Made by a program: the position numbers and the translations under genes. From positions 62,001 to 126,000 of the forward strand of contig JAVVQG010000012.1 of assembly GCA_036655355.1 (NCBI GenBank): DNA of 64,000 bases. Direction: 5' to 3'. The stretch is from JAUNSR01 sp036655355 (GTDB lineage Bacteria > Bacteroidota > Bacteroidia > Bacteroidales > JAUNSR01). The notes under the pieces are model-generated. The model was given only the letters and a program-made list of their open reading frames with translations, was not told the origin of the DNA and made no database searches. Each line of letters starts with the position of its first letter. Position 1 is the first letter of the stretch. Positions 1 through 10,200 of the stretch are shown here, one piece after another.

Positions 1-496
1 ATTTGCAATTGTTCTTCAGTACGGTGAGTAATTAAGCGAAATACATGAGTTCAAGAAATTAGCTAATTAAATACGGTATAATAATTGCGGCGAATGAAGA
101 CATCCGGTTAAAAAGGATCGGTAGCAAGTTTAGTTAACTCGGTGCATAAATTCAATGAATAAAAACGTGGATTGAAGGCCGAAAATAAACACCGCAAATG
201 ATTTCCGCAATTGAACACTGCAAATCTGCTCTGAGAATAAACTCCGAACACGAAGTGTTTTATTAATTCTCTTGAACTGAATTCAGCGGATTAATGCGGA
301 GTATAAAAGTAATGAATAACGGACGGTGATTTATTTTGAAAAACATGATCCGGTAAGAGCTATGACTTTTACCGGATTTTTATTGTCATTTTCTAAGGGA
401 AGAGCGAAGTTACATAAAAGGTTTTTGTAACTTAACAGAACAAAAAAATAATGAAGCTGTTATAAATATGAGTGTTATTCTTAAATCATACATTTT
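1..496. other. gene-free leader region upstream of the cyd operon
   Basis: No convincing reading frame, tRNA or rRNA was found on either strand. The stretch is AT-rich, with repeated short words such as CCGCAA and GCGGA between 190 and 300. A clear hairpin terminator lies at 348-381, so a transcript (possibly a structured RNA or a gene left of the window) may end here. I found no good TAnnTTTG promoter for the downstream genes. Function unassigned. Confidence 0.5.
348..381 (+). terminator. intrinsic terminator upstream of the cyd operon
   Basis: Nine-base arms ATCCGGTAA (348-356) and TTACCGGAT (369-377) are separated by 12 bases and followed by TTTTA. It would end plus-strand transcription entering from the left, separating it from the cyd genes. 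Confidence 0.65.
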
Positions 497-727
497 GTGA
501 AATTATCAAAGACATTTCCGGGTAGGGTATTTTACTTTTACTTGAACGGGTTTAGAGAGATGACTCTTGGGAAAACTCTGTGGGTTATCATTTTAGTGAA
601 GCTATTCATTCTTTTTGCAATACTCAAGGTTTTCTTTTTTCCTAATTTTCTGAACTCGAAAGGAGAGTCAGATCAAGAGAAAGCCGATTATGTAAGAAAA
701 GAGATTATTGAACGCAAAAATTCTTAA
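497..727 (+). CDS. DUF4492 family small membrane protein, cytochrome bd associated
   Basis: This 76-aa protein has one central hydrophobic segment at about residues 26-48, preceded by a basic, aromatic N-terminus and followed by a charged tail. The pattern GFREMTLGKTLW then a TM helix ending FFFPNFLN matches what I know of the DUF4492 family, usually found directly upstream of cydA in Bacteroidota. The start is GTG at 497. The gene ends 11 bases before cydA, so the two are almost certainly cotranscribed. By analogy with CydX/CydS-type small subunits it may help assembly or stability of the oxidase; that role is inference. The family call is fairly secure from motif and position, the function is not. 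Confidence 0.8.
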   Translation: MKLSKTFPGRVFYFYLNGFREMTLGKTLWVIILVKLFILFAILKVFFFPNFLNSKGESDQEKADYVRKEIIERKNS

Positions 728-738
728 TATTAAAACAT

Positions 739-2325
739 ATGGATGAACTAACCACTACATTGGTCGATTGGTCGAGAGGGCAGTTTGCTTTAACGGCTAT
801 GTATCACTGGCTTTTTGTGCCGCTTACGTTGGGGTTATCCATGATTATGGCAATTTGCGAAAGTATTTATTTCCGCAGCGGAGATGAAACCTGGAAGAAA
901 ATTACCAAATTCTGGATGACTTTATTCGGAGTAAATTTTGCTATCGGGATTGCAACCGGTATTATTCTCGAATTTCAGTTCGGAACCAACTGGTCTAACT
1001 ATAGTTGGTTTGTAGGGGACATTTTTGGTGCACCCCTAGCCATAGAGGGAATCATGGCATTTTTCCTTGAATCGATATTCTCAGCAGTAATGTTTTTCGG
1101 ATGGAATAAGGTAAGTAAAGGTTTTCACCTAACAGCCACTTGGCTTACCACTATCGGAGCATCTTTATCTGCATTGTGGATTCTAGTTGCAAACGCGTGG
1201 ATGCAGCATCCGGTAGGAATGCGCTTTAATCCGGAGACAGTGCGTAATGAAATGGTCAATTTCTCAGAAGTAATCTTTTCTCCCGTTGCGGTAAATAAAT
1301 TCCTTCATACGGTTATTTCATCGTGGGTATTGGGTTCTGTCTTTGTAATCGGAGTAAGTTGCTGGTTCCTAATTAAAAACCGTAACAGTGTATTGGCGCT
1401 TAAAAGTATCAAAGTGGCTACATTATTCGGACTGTTCTCCATTCTAGCCACATTGATTACAGGCGATGATACCGCAAAAGTGGTAGCGAAGGTTCAGCCG
1501 ATGAAACTCGCTGCAATGGAAGGGTTGTATCATGGAAGTACGGATCAGAGTATTGTGGCTTTCGGTATCTTAAATCCCGAGAAGAGGTTTGATAACAATG
1601 AAAAGGAATTTCTCTTTGCAGTGAAAATTCCTGGAATGTTGTCTTGGTTGGCACACGGTGATACCGATGCTTTTGTAGCCGGAGTAAACGATTATATAAA
1701 GGGTGGTTACGAAGCGGAAACGCTTGAAGGGGAGAAATTCATCGTGCCTTCCGTGGATGAAAGAATCTCTCAGGGTCAGAAAGCACTTGGTGCTCTGAAC
1801 GGTTTCATTGAGGCAAAGAATGTAGGCGATAATGAGTCTGCTGCCCTTTACCAAACGGTTCTGGATGAGAACTATGCTAATTTCGGCTATGGTTACGTGA
1901 CGGATGTTGCACAGATTGTTCCTCCGGTAGCAATTACCTTCTATGCTTTCCATATCATGGTGATTCTCGGTTTCTATTTCCTAATGTTCTTTGTCGTGAT
2001 GTATTTTACGCTCGGTCGAAAACGGGACTCATATCATAAATTCAGATGGTTGATGTGGATTGGCTTGTTGAGTGTTCCTTTAGCTTATATCATGTCCGAA
2101 GCCGGTTGGGTTACTGCTGAGGTGGGACGTCAACCATGGACCATTCAGGATGTTCTTCCAACTTTTGCTTCAGTTTCTAAACTGGCTCCAGCAAATGTTC
2201 AACTTACGTTCTGGTTGTTCTTGGTTCTTTTTACTGTTTTATTGATCGCCGACATCTGGATAATCGTGAAACAGATTAAGAAAGAGAAGTTTGAAGATGC
2301 CACCGATCATGTGGAAAGTTATTAA
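739..2325 (+). CDS. cydA: cytochrome bd ubiquinol/menaquinol oxidase subunit I
   Basis: CydA is the quinol-oxidising, haem-carrying subunit of cytochrome bd in the inner membrane; it reduces O2 to water at very low oxygen. The 528-aa product shows the expected haem ligands by alignment with E. coli CydA: His23 (in LTAMYHWLF), His190 (FLHTV) and a Met in the FHIMV segment, plus Glu103 and Glu111 in the conserved FGAPLAIEGIMAFFLES stretch. Lys256 and Glu261 (KLAAME) correspond to the quinol-site residues of the Q-loop, and the GRQPW motif is at 463-467. Between them lies a long hydrophilic loop (about 270-395). It is followed 18 bases later by cydB. In Bacteroidales this oxidase supports growth in nanomolar oxygen and oxygen removal. 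Confidence 0.97.
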   Translation: MDELTTTLVDWSRGQFALTAMYHWLFVPLTLGLSMIMAICESIYFRSGDETWKKITKFWMTLFGVNFAIGIATGIILEFQFGTNWSNYSWFVGDIFGAPLAIEGIMAFFLESIFSAVMFFGWNKVSKGFHLTATWLTTIGASLSALWILVANAWMQHPVGMRFNPETVRNEMVNFSEVIFSPVAVNKFLHTVISSWVLGSVFVIGVSCWFLIKNRNSVLALKSIKVATLFGLFSILATLITGDDTAKVVAKVQPMKLAAMEGLYHGSTDQSIVAFGILNPEKRFDNNEKEFLFAVKIPGMLSWLAHGDTDAFVAGVNDYIKGGYEAETLEGEKFIVPSVDERISQGQKALGALNGFIEAKNVGDNESAALYQTVLDENYANFGYGYVTDVAQIVPPVAITFYAFHIMVILGFYFLMFFVVMYFTLGRKRDSYHKFRWLMWIGLLSVPLAYIMSEAGWVTAEVGRQPWTIQDVLPTFASVSKLAPANVQLTFWLFLVLFTVLLIADIWIIVKQIKKEKFEDATDHVESY

Positions 2326-2343
2326 TGCCAAACATTTTTTAGT

Positions 2344-3474
2344 ATGGATAAGTTTATATTCTTGCAATATTACTGGTGGTTTCTAATCTCATTATTAGCT
2401 GCCATATTAGTAACGATGATGTTTGTGCAGGGTGGTCAAACGCTTCTTCTTAGGGTGGGAAAAACACCGCTGCAACAAAAAATGATACTGAATTCCCTGG
2501 GGCGAAAATGGGAAATTACTTTTACCACTCTCGTCGTTTACGGAGGTGCGTTCTTTGCTTCATTTCCACTGTATTATTCAACCAGTTTCGGAGGTGCTTA
2601 TTGGCTGTGGATGATTATACTGTTTAGTTTCATCGTTCAGGCCGTGGCGTATGAATTTATGAATAAACCTGGTAATTTCCTCGGACAAAATACCTATCGC
2701 GCGTTCTTGTATGTGAATGGTATCGTAGGTGTTTTCTGTATCGGGGTAGCAGTCGGGACCATGTTTACAGGTGCTCCTTTCCACGTTCAGAAGGGGAATA
2801 TTACTGATCTTGCCATGCCGGTGATTTCTGTATGGGATACTCCTTATCACGGTTTGGAGGCGTTTCTTAACCTGCGTAATCTGCTTTTAGGAGCAGCGTT
2901 GGTATTCCTTGCCCGAATTGGAGGCGCGATGTATCTTCTGTTCAACATTACTGATGACGACTTGGATAAACGATGTCGTAAGCAGGTGATGATCAATACA
3001 GTGCCTTTTCTAGTGTTTTTTCTTAGCTTTGTGATTTGGACGTTTCTCTCTGACGGATATGCCATTGACCCTTCGACGCAGGCTGTATTTATGGAAAAAT
3101 ACAAATACCTGATGAATATGATCCACTTACCATATCTGTTGATTATGTTCTTGGTGGGAGTGGTACTTGTTCTTCTTGCAATCGCGTTAGTACTTTTCAA
3201 AAAAGGTTATCGCAATGCATTCTGGTTTGAAGCAGGGGGTGTTCTATTGGTTGTACTCTCCTTATTTATGAGTTTGGGTTATAACAACACCGCTTATTAC
3301 CCATCCTCTTCAGACTTGGCTAGTTCCATAACCATTGCGAACAGTTCATCCAGTTTGTTTACCCTTGAGGTGATGGCGTATGTCTCTATCTTGATACCGG
3401 TTGTGGTCATTTACGGATATATAGCATGGCGAGCGATGGATAAGAAGAAAATAACCACACAGGAGTTTAAATAA
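2344..3474 (+). CDS. cydB: cytochrome bd oxidase subunit II
   Basis: CydB is the second integral membrane subunit of the bd oxidase, pairing with CydA. The 376-aa protein is almost entirely hydrophobic, with about eight to nine predicted transmembrane helices, and begins with the typical YYWWFLISLL helix. It lacks haem ligands of its own, as expected for the family. The gene follows cydA by 18 bases and is followed by a strong terminator at 3514, so the transcription unit is DUF4492-cydA-cydB. No cydC/cydD exporter genes are present in the window. Confidence 0.95.
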   Translation: MDKFIFLQYYWWFLISLLAAILVTMMFVQGGQTLLLRVGKTPLQQKMILNSLGRKWEITFTTLVVYGGAFFASFPLYYSTSFGGAYWLWMIILFSFIVQAVAYEFMNKPGNFLGQNTYRAFLYVNGIVGVFCIGVAVGTMFTGAPFHVQKGNITDLAMPVISVWDTPYHGLEAFLNLRNLLLGAALVFLARIGGAMYLLFNITDDDLDKRCRKQVMINTVPFLVFFLSFVIWTFLSDGYAIDPSTQAVFMEKYKYLMNMIHLPYLLIMFLVGVVLVLLAIALVLFKKGYRNAFWFEAGGVLLVVLSLFMSLGYNNTAYYPSSSDLASSITIANSSSSLFTLEVMAYVSILIPVVVIYGYIAWRAMDKKKITTQEFK

Positions 3475-3513
3475 AGAACTGCATTACAACCTCACTTGGG
3501 AGGTATAATATCC

Positions 3514-3556
3514 AAAAGATCACTTTGAAGATTCATTTTCAAAGTGATCTTTTTTA
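3514..3556 (+). terminator. terminator of the cyd operon
   Basis: Sixteen-base perfect arms at 3514-3529 and 3538-3553, separated by eight bases, contain AAGATCACTTTGAA and its complement and end in a run of T. It closes the cydAB transcript before ruvA. Confidence 0.9.
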
Positions 3557-3587
3557 TGTAGTAAGGAGGATTCTCCCTAATTTCAGC

Positions 3588-3595
3588 TATTTTTG
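3588..3595 (+). promoter_or_regulatory. candidate -7 promoter element for ruvA-sprA
   Basis: TATTTTTG matches the Bacteroidota -7 consensus TAnnTTTG exactly and lies 23 bases before the ruvA start. No clear TTG is seen at -33, so the assignment is moderate. Confidence 0.4.
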
Positions 3596-3617
3596 AAGAA
3601 TAAAATCACATTAATAT

Positions 3618-4199
3618 ATGATAGAGTATGTAAAGGGAGAAGTCGTGGAATTAACGCCCACTTCTGCCGTAATAGAATGCAATGGTCTGGGTTACCTGCT
3701 AAATATTTCTTTGAATACCTTTTCTGCATTGGGCGTCAGCAAAAATGCAAAACTTTATGCTTATGAAGTGATCCGTGAAGATGCGCACACGCTTTATGGG
3801 TTTACCGATAAACATGAACGAGAATTATTCCTTTTGCTAATCTCCGTATCCGGTGTCGGTCCGAATACCGCACGTATGATTCTGTCCTCTCTTTCTCCTG
3901 CCGAACTTGAAACCGTGATTGCCGGAGGAAATGATAAAATGCTTAAAAGTGTAAAGGGAATCGGGGCAAAAACAGCACAACGTATAATTGTTGACCTAAA
4001 AGATAAAATAAAACCGACTTCACTTACGTTAGATAATACAGTAACCTTTAATCAGGAGGTCTCGGAAGAGGCTTTGGCAGCATTGGTGATGTTAGGATTC
4101 CCACAAAATGTTTCACAGAAATGTGTTTCCAAATTGTTGAAAGATGATCCGAACCTGAAAGTAGAACAGGTTATTAAAGCTGCCCTGAAAATGCTGTAA
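3618..4199 (+). CDS. ruvA: Holliday junction branch migration protein RuvA
   Basis: RuvA binds four-way junctions as a tetramer and recruits the RuvB motor during recombination repair. The 193-aa length is normal. An N-terminal OB-fold (1-62, starting MIEYVKGEV) is followed by two helix-hairpin-helix motifs, SGVGPNTA and KGIGAKTA, and a small C-terminal domain III (about 146-193, starting near EEALAALVMLGF) that contacts RuvB. No ruvB or ruvC is adjacent. The gene lies six bases upstream of sprA, so the two are probably cotranscribed. Confidence 0.97.
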   Translation: MIEYVKGEVVELTPTSAVIECNGLGYLLNISLNTFSALGVSKNAKLYAYEVIREDAHTLYGFTDKHERELFLLLISVSGVGPNTARMILSSLSPAELETVIAGGNDKMLKSVKGIGAKTAQRIIVDLKDKIKPTSLTLDNTVTFNQEVSEEALAALVMLGFPQNVSQKCVSKLLKDDPNLKVEQVIKAALKML

Positions 4200-4205
4200 C
4201 TTTCA

Positions 4206-7200
4206 ATGCGAAGAAAACTTAGATATCTAATATACATTATTATTCTTTTGATAGGCGGGACTGGTTTTAGTTCCGCCTTCAATGCATTTATCCATCCCGA
4301 ATTCCCCTATGCGGATCCCTTTGTCGAGGAATCCTTTGAAAATGACTCTTTGTTAACACGTTATCCTGTTGCTAAAACAGGGGTTCAACATCCTGACGAA
4401 TTGTTGAAGGAATCGCCAGTTGATTTGAAAGATCCCGAAAATGTAAAGCAAGTGGTGGAGTATGATCCCACAACCAACTCGTATGTTTTTCGTACCAAAG
4501 TGGGCGAAAAGGAGATTGCAATGCCTTTTTACATGACGGCGGAGGAGTATAAGGATTATACAGAGAAGAGTCTCATGCGATCATTCTTCCGAAATAAGAA
4601 TGCCGAATCATTTGAAAAAGGCTCTACCAGCGAATTTAACTTCCTGGATATGAAATTCGGGTTGGGGCCGGCTGAGAAAATCTTCGGGCCTGGCGGCGTG
4701 CAAATCAAGACGCAAGGTTCGGCCGAAATATCGTTCGGTCTTAAACAAAATAAGGTGGATAACCCCACATTGCCTGCAAAATCAAGGAATAAGACCTATT
4801 TTGATTTTGACGAGACGATTCAACTCAATGTGAATGCGAAGGTTGGCGATAAGATGAATTTCGGTATGAACTACAATACCGATGCCACTTTTGATTTCGA
4901 TTCAAAAAAACTCAAACTAGCTTACGAAGGAAAAGAGGATGAGATTATTAAGGTACTCGAGGCGGGTAATGTAAGCATGACCACCGGCTCTTCGCTAATT
5001 CGCGGAGGAGCTGCATTATTCGGTATGAAAATGGGACTTCAGTTCGGAAAACTGAATGTAACAGCTATGATCGCTCAACAAGAATCGACATCACAGACCG
5101 TAAATTCCAAAGGAGGGGCACAAACCCGTAATTTTGAGTTCATGGCTGATGCATACGATGAAGACCGTCACTTCTTTCTAGCTCATTATTTTAGAGATAA
5201 TTACGATCAGTTTGTCTCAAAACTACCCTATGTCTCTTCCGGCATTGAAATCAGTCGCATAGAGGTGTGGGTGACCAATAAAAGAGGAAATTACGATAAT
5301 GCACGAAACATTTTGGCCTTCATGGATTTGGCTGAGTCCAAACACTTGGGAAGCAGTTATTGGATCCCTCAAAGCGGTTTGCAGAATCCCTTTAACGAGG
5401 CGAATAATCTTTATAAAACCATTCTGAACGAATATCCCGATGCCCGCAATATAAATCAAGTCACTCAGGTATTAGCGCCTTTGGCAGCATACGGAATACA
5501 GGGAGGAACGGATTTTGAGAAGGTGGAAAGTGCCCGTAAAATGTCCGAAAATGAATACATTCTCAATAAACAACTCGGATACATCTCCCTAAAAAGTAAG
5601 CTTAATCCCGACGAGGTATTAGCCGTTGCTTTCGAATACACGCTTAACGGGAAGGTATATCAGGTTGGTGAGTTTACCACATCGAATGAAAACTCCCAAA
5701 ATAGCGTCTATCTGAAACTACTGAAAGGAACAGCGGTAAATCCGCTTCTTCCGATGTGGGATCTGATGATGAAAAATGTGTATGCACTGAATGCTTATCA
5801 ACTTCAGAAGGAGAAATTTCGTTTGGATATTCAATACATGAGCGATACGGCCGGTGTCTATCTGAATTATATTCAGGCAGGTAAAATCAAGGATCAGTTG
5901 TTGTTACGTGTGATGAATCTCGATCGTTTGGACTCAAATAGCGAACCTTATCCTGATAGTTATTTCGACTACATCGAAGGCTTTACTGTGCAAGCTGCTA
6001 CCGGACGTATCATCTTTCCATCCGTAGAACCTTTCGGATCTTACCTTGCTCGTAAAATCGACGATCCCGTACTTGCAGCGAAATATTGCTATTACGAGTT
6101 ATATGACTCTACATTGACTGTGGCCCGTCAAATTGCCGAAAAAAACAAGTTCCGAATGAAAGGGGAATACCGTTCTTCTTCCGGCGCGGAGATTAATCTG
6201 AATGCGATGAACGTGCCACGAGGATCTGTCGTGGTGACGGCGGGGGGGATGACATTGACAGAAAATACCGACTATACCGTAGATTATACAATGGGGGTGG
6301 TGACCATTCTCAACCAGAGTATTCTCGAATCGGGCACAAATATCAGTGTGTCACTCGAAAATCAGTCCAACTTCAGCATGCAGCGTAAAACGATGCTGGG
6401 GTTGGATATGCAGTACCATTTCACTAAGAATTTTACAGTGGGAGGTACCGTGGTGCACCTTTCTGAGAAACCACTTACTCAGAAAGTGAGCATGGATGAT
6501 ATTCCTATTAAGAATACCATTTATGGGTTCAACACCAACTATAAGAGTGAAAACATGTGGATGACAAACCTTTTGGGTAAAATTCCTTGGGTGAATGCAA
6601 CTGCACCTTCCACATTCTCCATGACCGCTGAGTTTGCGCAACTCGTGCCTGGTCACTCAAGCTCTATCAAAGAAAACGGCGAAGCGTATTTGGATGATTT
6701 TGAATCCTCCCAATTGGGATATGATATCCGTACCCCATATGCGTGGCAACTAGCTTCAACGCCGTATGATCCATCGGCAAATGCGCTCTTCCCCGAAGCC
6801 GGTCTATCCAACGATATCCGTTATGGTGAGAACCGAGCGTTGCTAAGCTGGTATTATATCGATCGATTATTTACGCAACGGAATTCATCACTTACTCCCT
6901 CGCATATCAAGCGGGATTTGGATCAATTATCGAATCATTATATCCGAGAAGTGAATTATAGTGAGATTTATCCTAATAAGGAGCTGGGATATGGTGAGTC
7001 CGGCATACTTACCGTTTTGAACCTCTCTTATTATCCTACCGAAAGAGGACCGTATAACTTGGATACCGAAGGAATGGATGAACTGGGTAATCTTACCCGA
7101 CCGCAAAAAAGATGGGGCGGCATGATGCGTAAAATGGACAATACGGACTTTGAAGCAGCCAATATCGAATACATCCAGTTCTGGATGCTTGATCCGTTCA

Positions 7201-10200
7201 TCTATGACTCAACGGCGGTTGCGACGGGGGGAGATCTTTATTTTAACCTTGGCGAGATTTCGGAGGATATCTTGAAAGATGGGATGAAATCCTTCGAAAA
7301 CGGACTCCCGGTAGACGGCGATACCACTTATCTTGCAAAAACCGTTTGGGGGCACGTCTCGAAACGAACTTCAACCGTCTATGCGTTTGATAATGCCAAA
7401 GGAGCCCGTAAAAAACAAGATGTCGGTTTCGACGGGTTAATGAATGAAGATGAATTCATTTACCCTACCTATAAGAATTATGTTGAGAAAGTGTTGACCC
7501 GTTTGTCGCCCGAAGGGTTGAAAAGACAACAGGAAAACCCCTTCTCTCCGTTGTATGACCCTGCCGGTGATAATTTTCACCATTTCAGAGGATCCGATTT
7601 TGACGACAGTCAACTAGACATCCTCGCACGTTATAAACATTACAACGGCGTGGAGGGTAACTCCACGGCATCGGAAGATTCCCCTGAGAAATATGACGTT
7701 TCTTCTAAAACGGTGCCCGACGTGGAGGATATCAATCAGGATAACACACTGAATGAATATGAACGTTATTTTCAGTATAAAATTTCTTTGCGTCCACAAG
7801 ATCTAGTGGTAGGCGAGAATTACGTAACCGACAAAAAGAGTTCGAAAGTGCGCTTGCGTAATGGAAAGGAGGAGACCGTGAATTGGTACCAATTCAAAGT
7901 GCCGTTGGCTGATTTTGAAAAACAGGTTGGATCGATCAAGGATTTCAAAACCATCCGTTTCATGCGTATGTTCCTGACCGGATTCGAAAAGGACATTCAC
8001 TTGCGTTTTGCTTCATTGGAATTGATGCGTGGCGATTGGCGTACTTACACCAATCCGTTGTATAAAACAGGAACGAATCCCATTACGAATGGACAAATTG
8101 ATGTCTCGGTAGTCAACATCGAAGAGAATGCGGGAGCAGTTCCTGTAAATTATGTTTTACCTCCGGGAGTGACGCGTGTCGTAGACCCGGGTCAATCTCA
8201 GATTACGCAACTCAACGAGCAGTCGATGTCTCTTAATGTGTTGAACCTGGCACCGGCAGATGCCCGTGCGGTTTATAAAAACACCACGGTGGATATGCGT
8301 CAGTTCGAGCGTCTTCAGATGTTTGTGCATGCGCAGGCTCAGATTGACAATTTTACGAATCTAAAGGATAAGGAATTGACTGTGTTTCTCCGCTTGGGAA
8401 GTGATTATAAGGATAACTACTATGAATATGAGATTCCGGTTACACTGACACCTCCCGGTCAGTACAACAACAACAGTCTCACCGACCGAAAAGAGGTTTG
8501 GCCCGAGGAGAATATGTTTAATTTTCCGCTCTCGCTGCTGACGGATCTGAAACTTGAGCGAAACAGAGAGAAGAGAAAAGACTATTCTCAAGTAAGTTAT
8601 TATAAGCCTTATTCGGTGTACGATCCGCAAAATCTACAGAATAAAGTTACGATCGTTGGAAACCCGACGTTATCCGAAGTACGTACTATCATGATTGGGA
8701 TCCGCAATAATTCCCGTTCGGTAAAAGCGGGTACCATTTGGGTGGATGAGCTTCGTCTGACCGATTTTAACGAGAAGGGGGGATGGGCCGGACGTGCAAA
8801 CGTCAATATCGGTATGAGCGATATAGCCACTGTGAATGTGGGTGGACAAGTTGAAACAGCCGGTTTTGGAGCCGTGGATCAAGGTCTTACCCAGCGGCGT
8901 ATCGATGATTATTATCAATACAATGTGGCAACTACCGTTGAACTTGGACGTCTGTTACCGGAAAAGGCGAAAGTTACGGCACCGATGTTCTATTCCTTCT
9001 CGAAAGAGATCGTGTCGCCTGAGTATGATCCGTATAATCAGGATATAAAACTTAAAGAGAGTCTGGAAAATGCTTATGACAAACAGGAGCGCGATTCAAT
9101 CAAACGTATTGCTCGAGATGTGGCTGAAGTGGAGAGTTTCACGCTTTCAGGAGTGAAAGTGAATATTCAGAGTGCTAACCCGATGCCTTGGGATCCGGCA
9201 AATCTAAATGCGTCTTACTCTTATACACGCACTTCGAAAAGGGATCCCACCACCCAATATGAGGATCAGTTTGATTATCGTGGGGCACTCGGCTATTCTT
9301 ACAGTCCCTTTATTAAACCTTGGACTCCTTTCGCCGGAATTAAGAATAAATCGCCTCACTTGCGTTTGGCAAAAGAGTTTAGTTTTAACTGGATGCCCAA
9401 TAACATCGGTTTATATACCAACATCCACCGTACGTATTATGAACAGCAATTGCGTAATGTGGATGTCAGTGGATCATCAAGCGAATTTAAATTGCCGCTC
9501 TCATATAGCAAGAATTTCTTGTGGGATCGGCAGACTACGATAAGTTGGGATCCATTCAAATCCGTGAAACTGAATTTCAGGGCAGCAACCAATTCAAGGG
9601 TCGACGAACCCGATCTGCCCGTAAATAAACGGCTTTTCCCGGATGAATATGAGCAATGGAAAGATACGGTGATGCATAACATCTTCAAGTTGGGATCGCC
9701 GTTGAAATACAACCAGAATTTTGATGCTTCATTAAATATACCGTTGAATAAACTCCCTTGGTTTGACTGGAGTACCGCTTCTGTCAAATACAACGCCACT
9801 TACGGATGGAATCGAGGCGTATATGTGGATGCGGATACGAAATTGGGGAATTCAATCAATAATCAGGCACAGTGGCAGGCTGACCTGCGCTTGAATATGG
9901 AGGCGCTGTATAACAAATCGGATTTTCTGAAAAAGACGAATCAGAGGTTTGCGAGCAACTCCCGGAGCAATAACCGGGCAAAGGTTACACAAGGCAAGGC
10001 TGCCAAGAAGTTCACACAACGTGTAATTCTAAGAAAAGATACAACGGTCACGGTACGACATAATTTGGATAATAAGAAACTGAATGTAAGTGCGAGAACA
10101 ACGAAAAATGAAGTCTATCCGATTAAATTTAAGGTGAAGGATAAAAACCACATCGTTATTCATAATCGTGATTCTGTTTCCGTACAGCTCTCAATCACGC

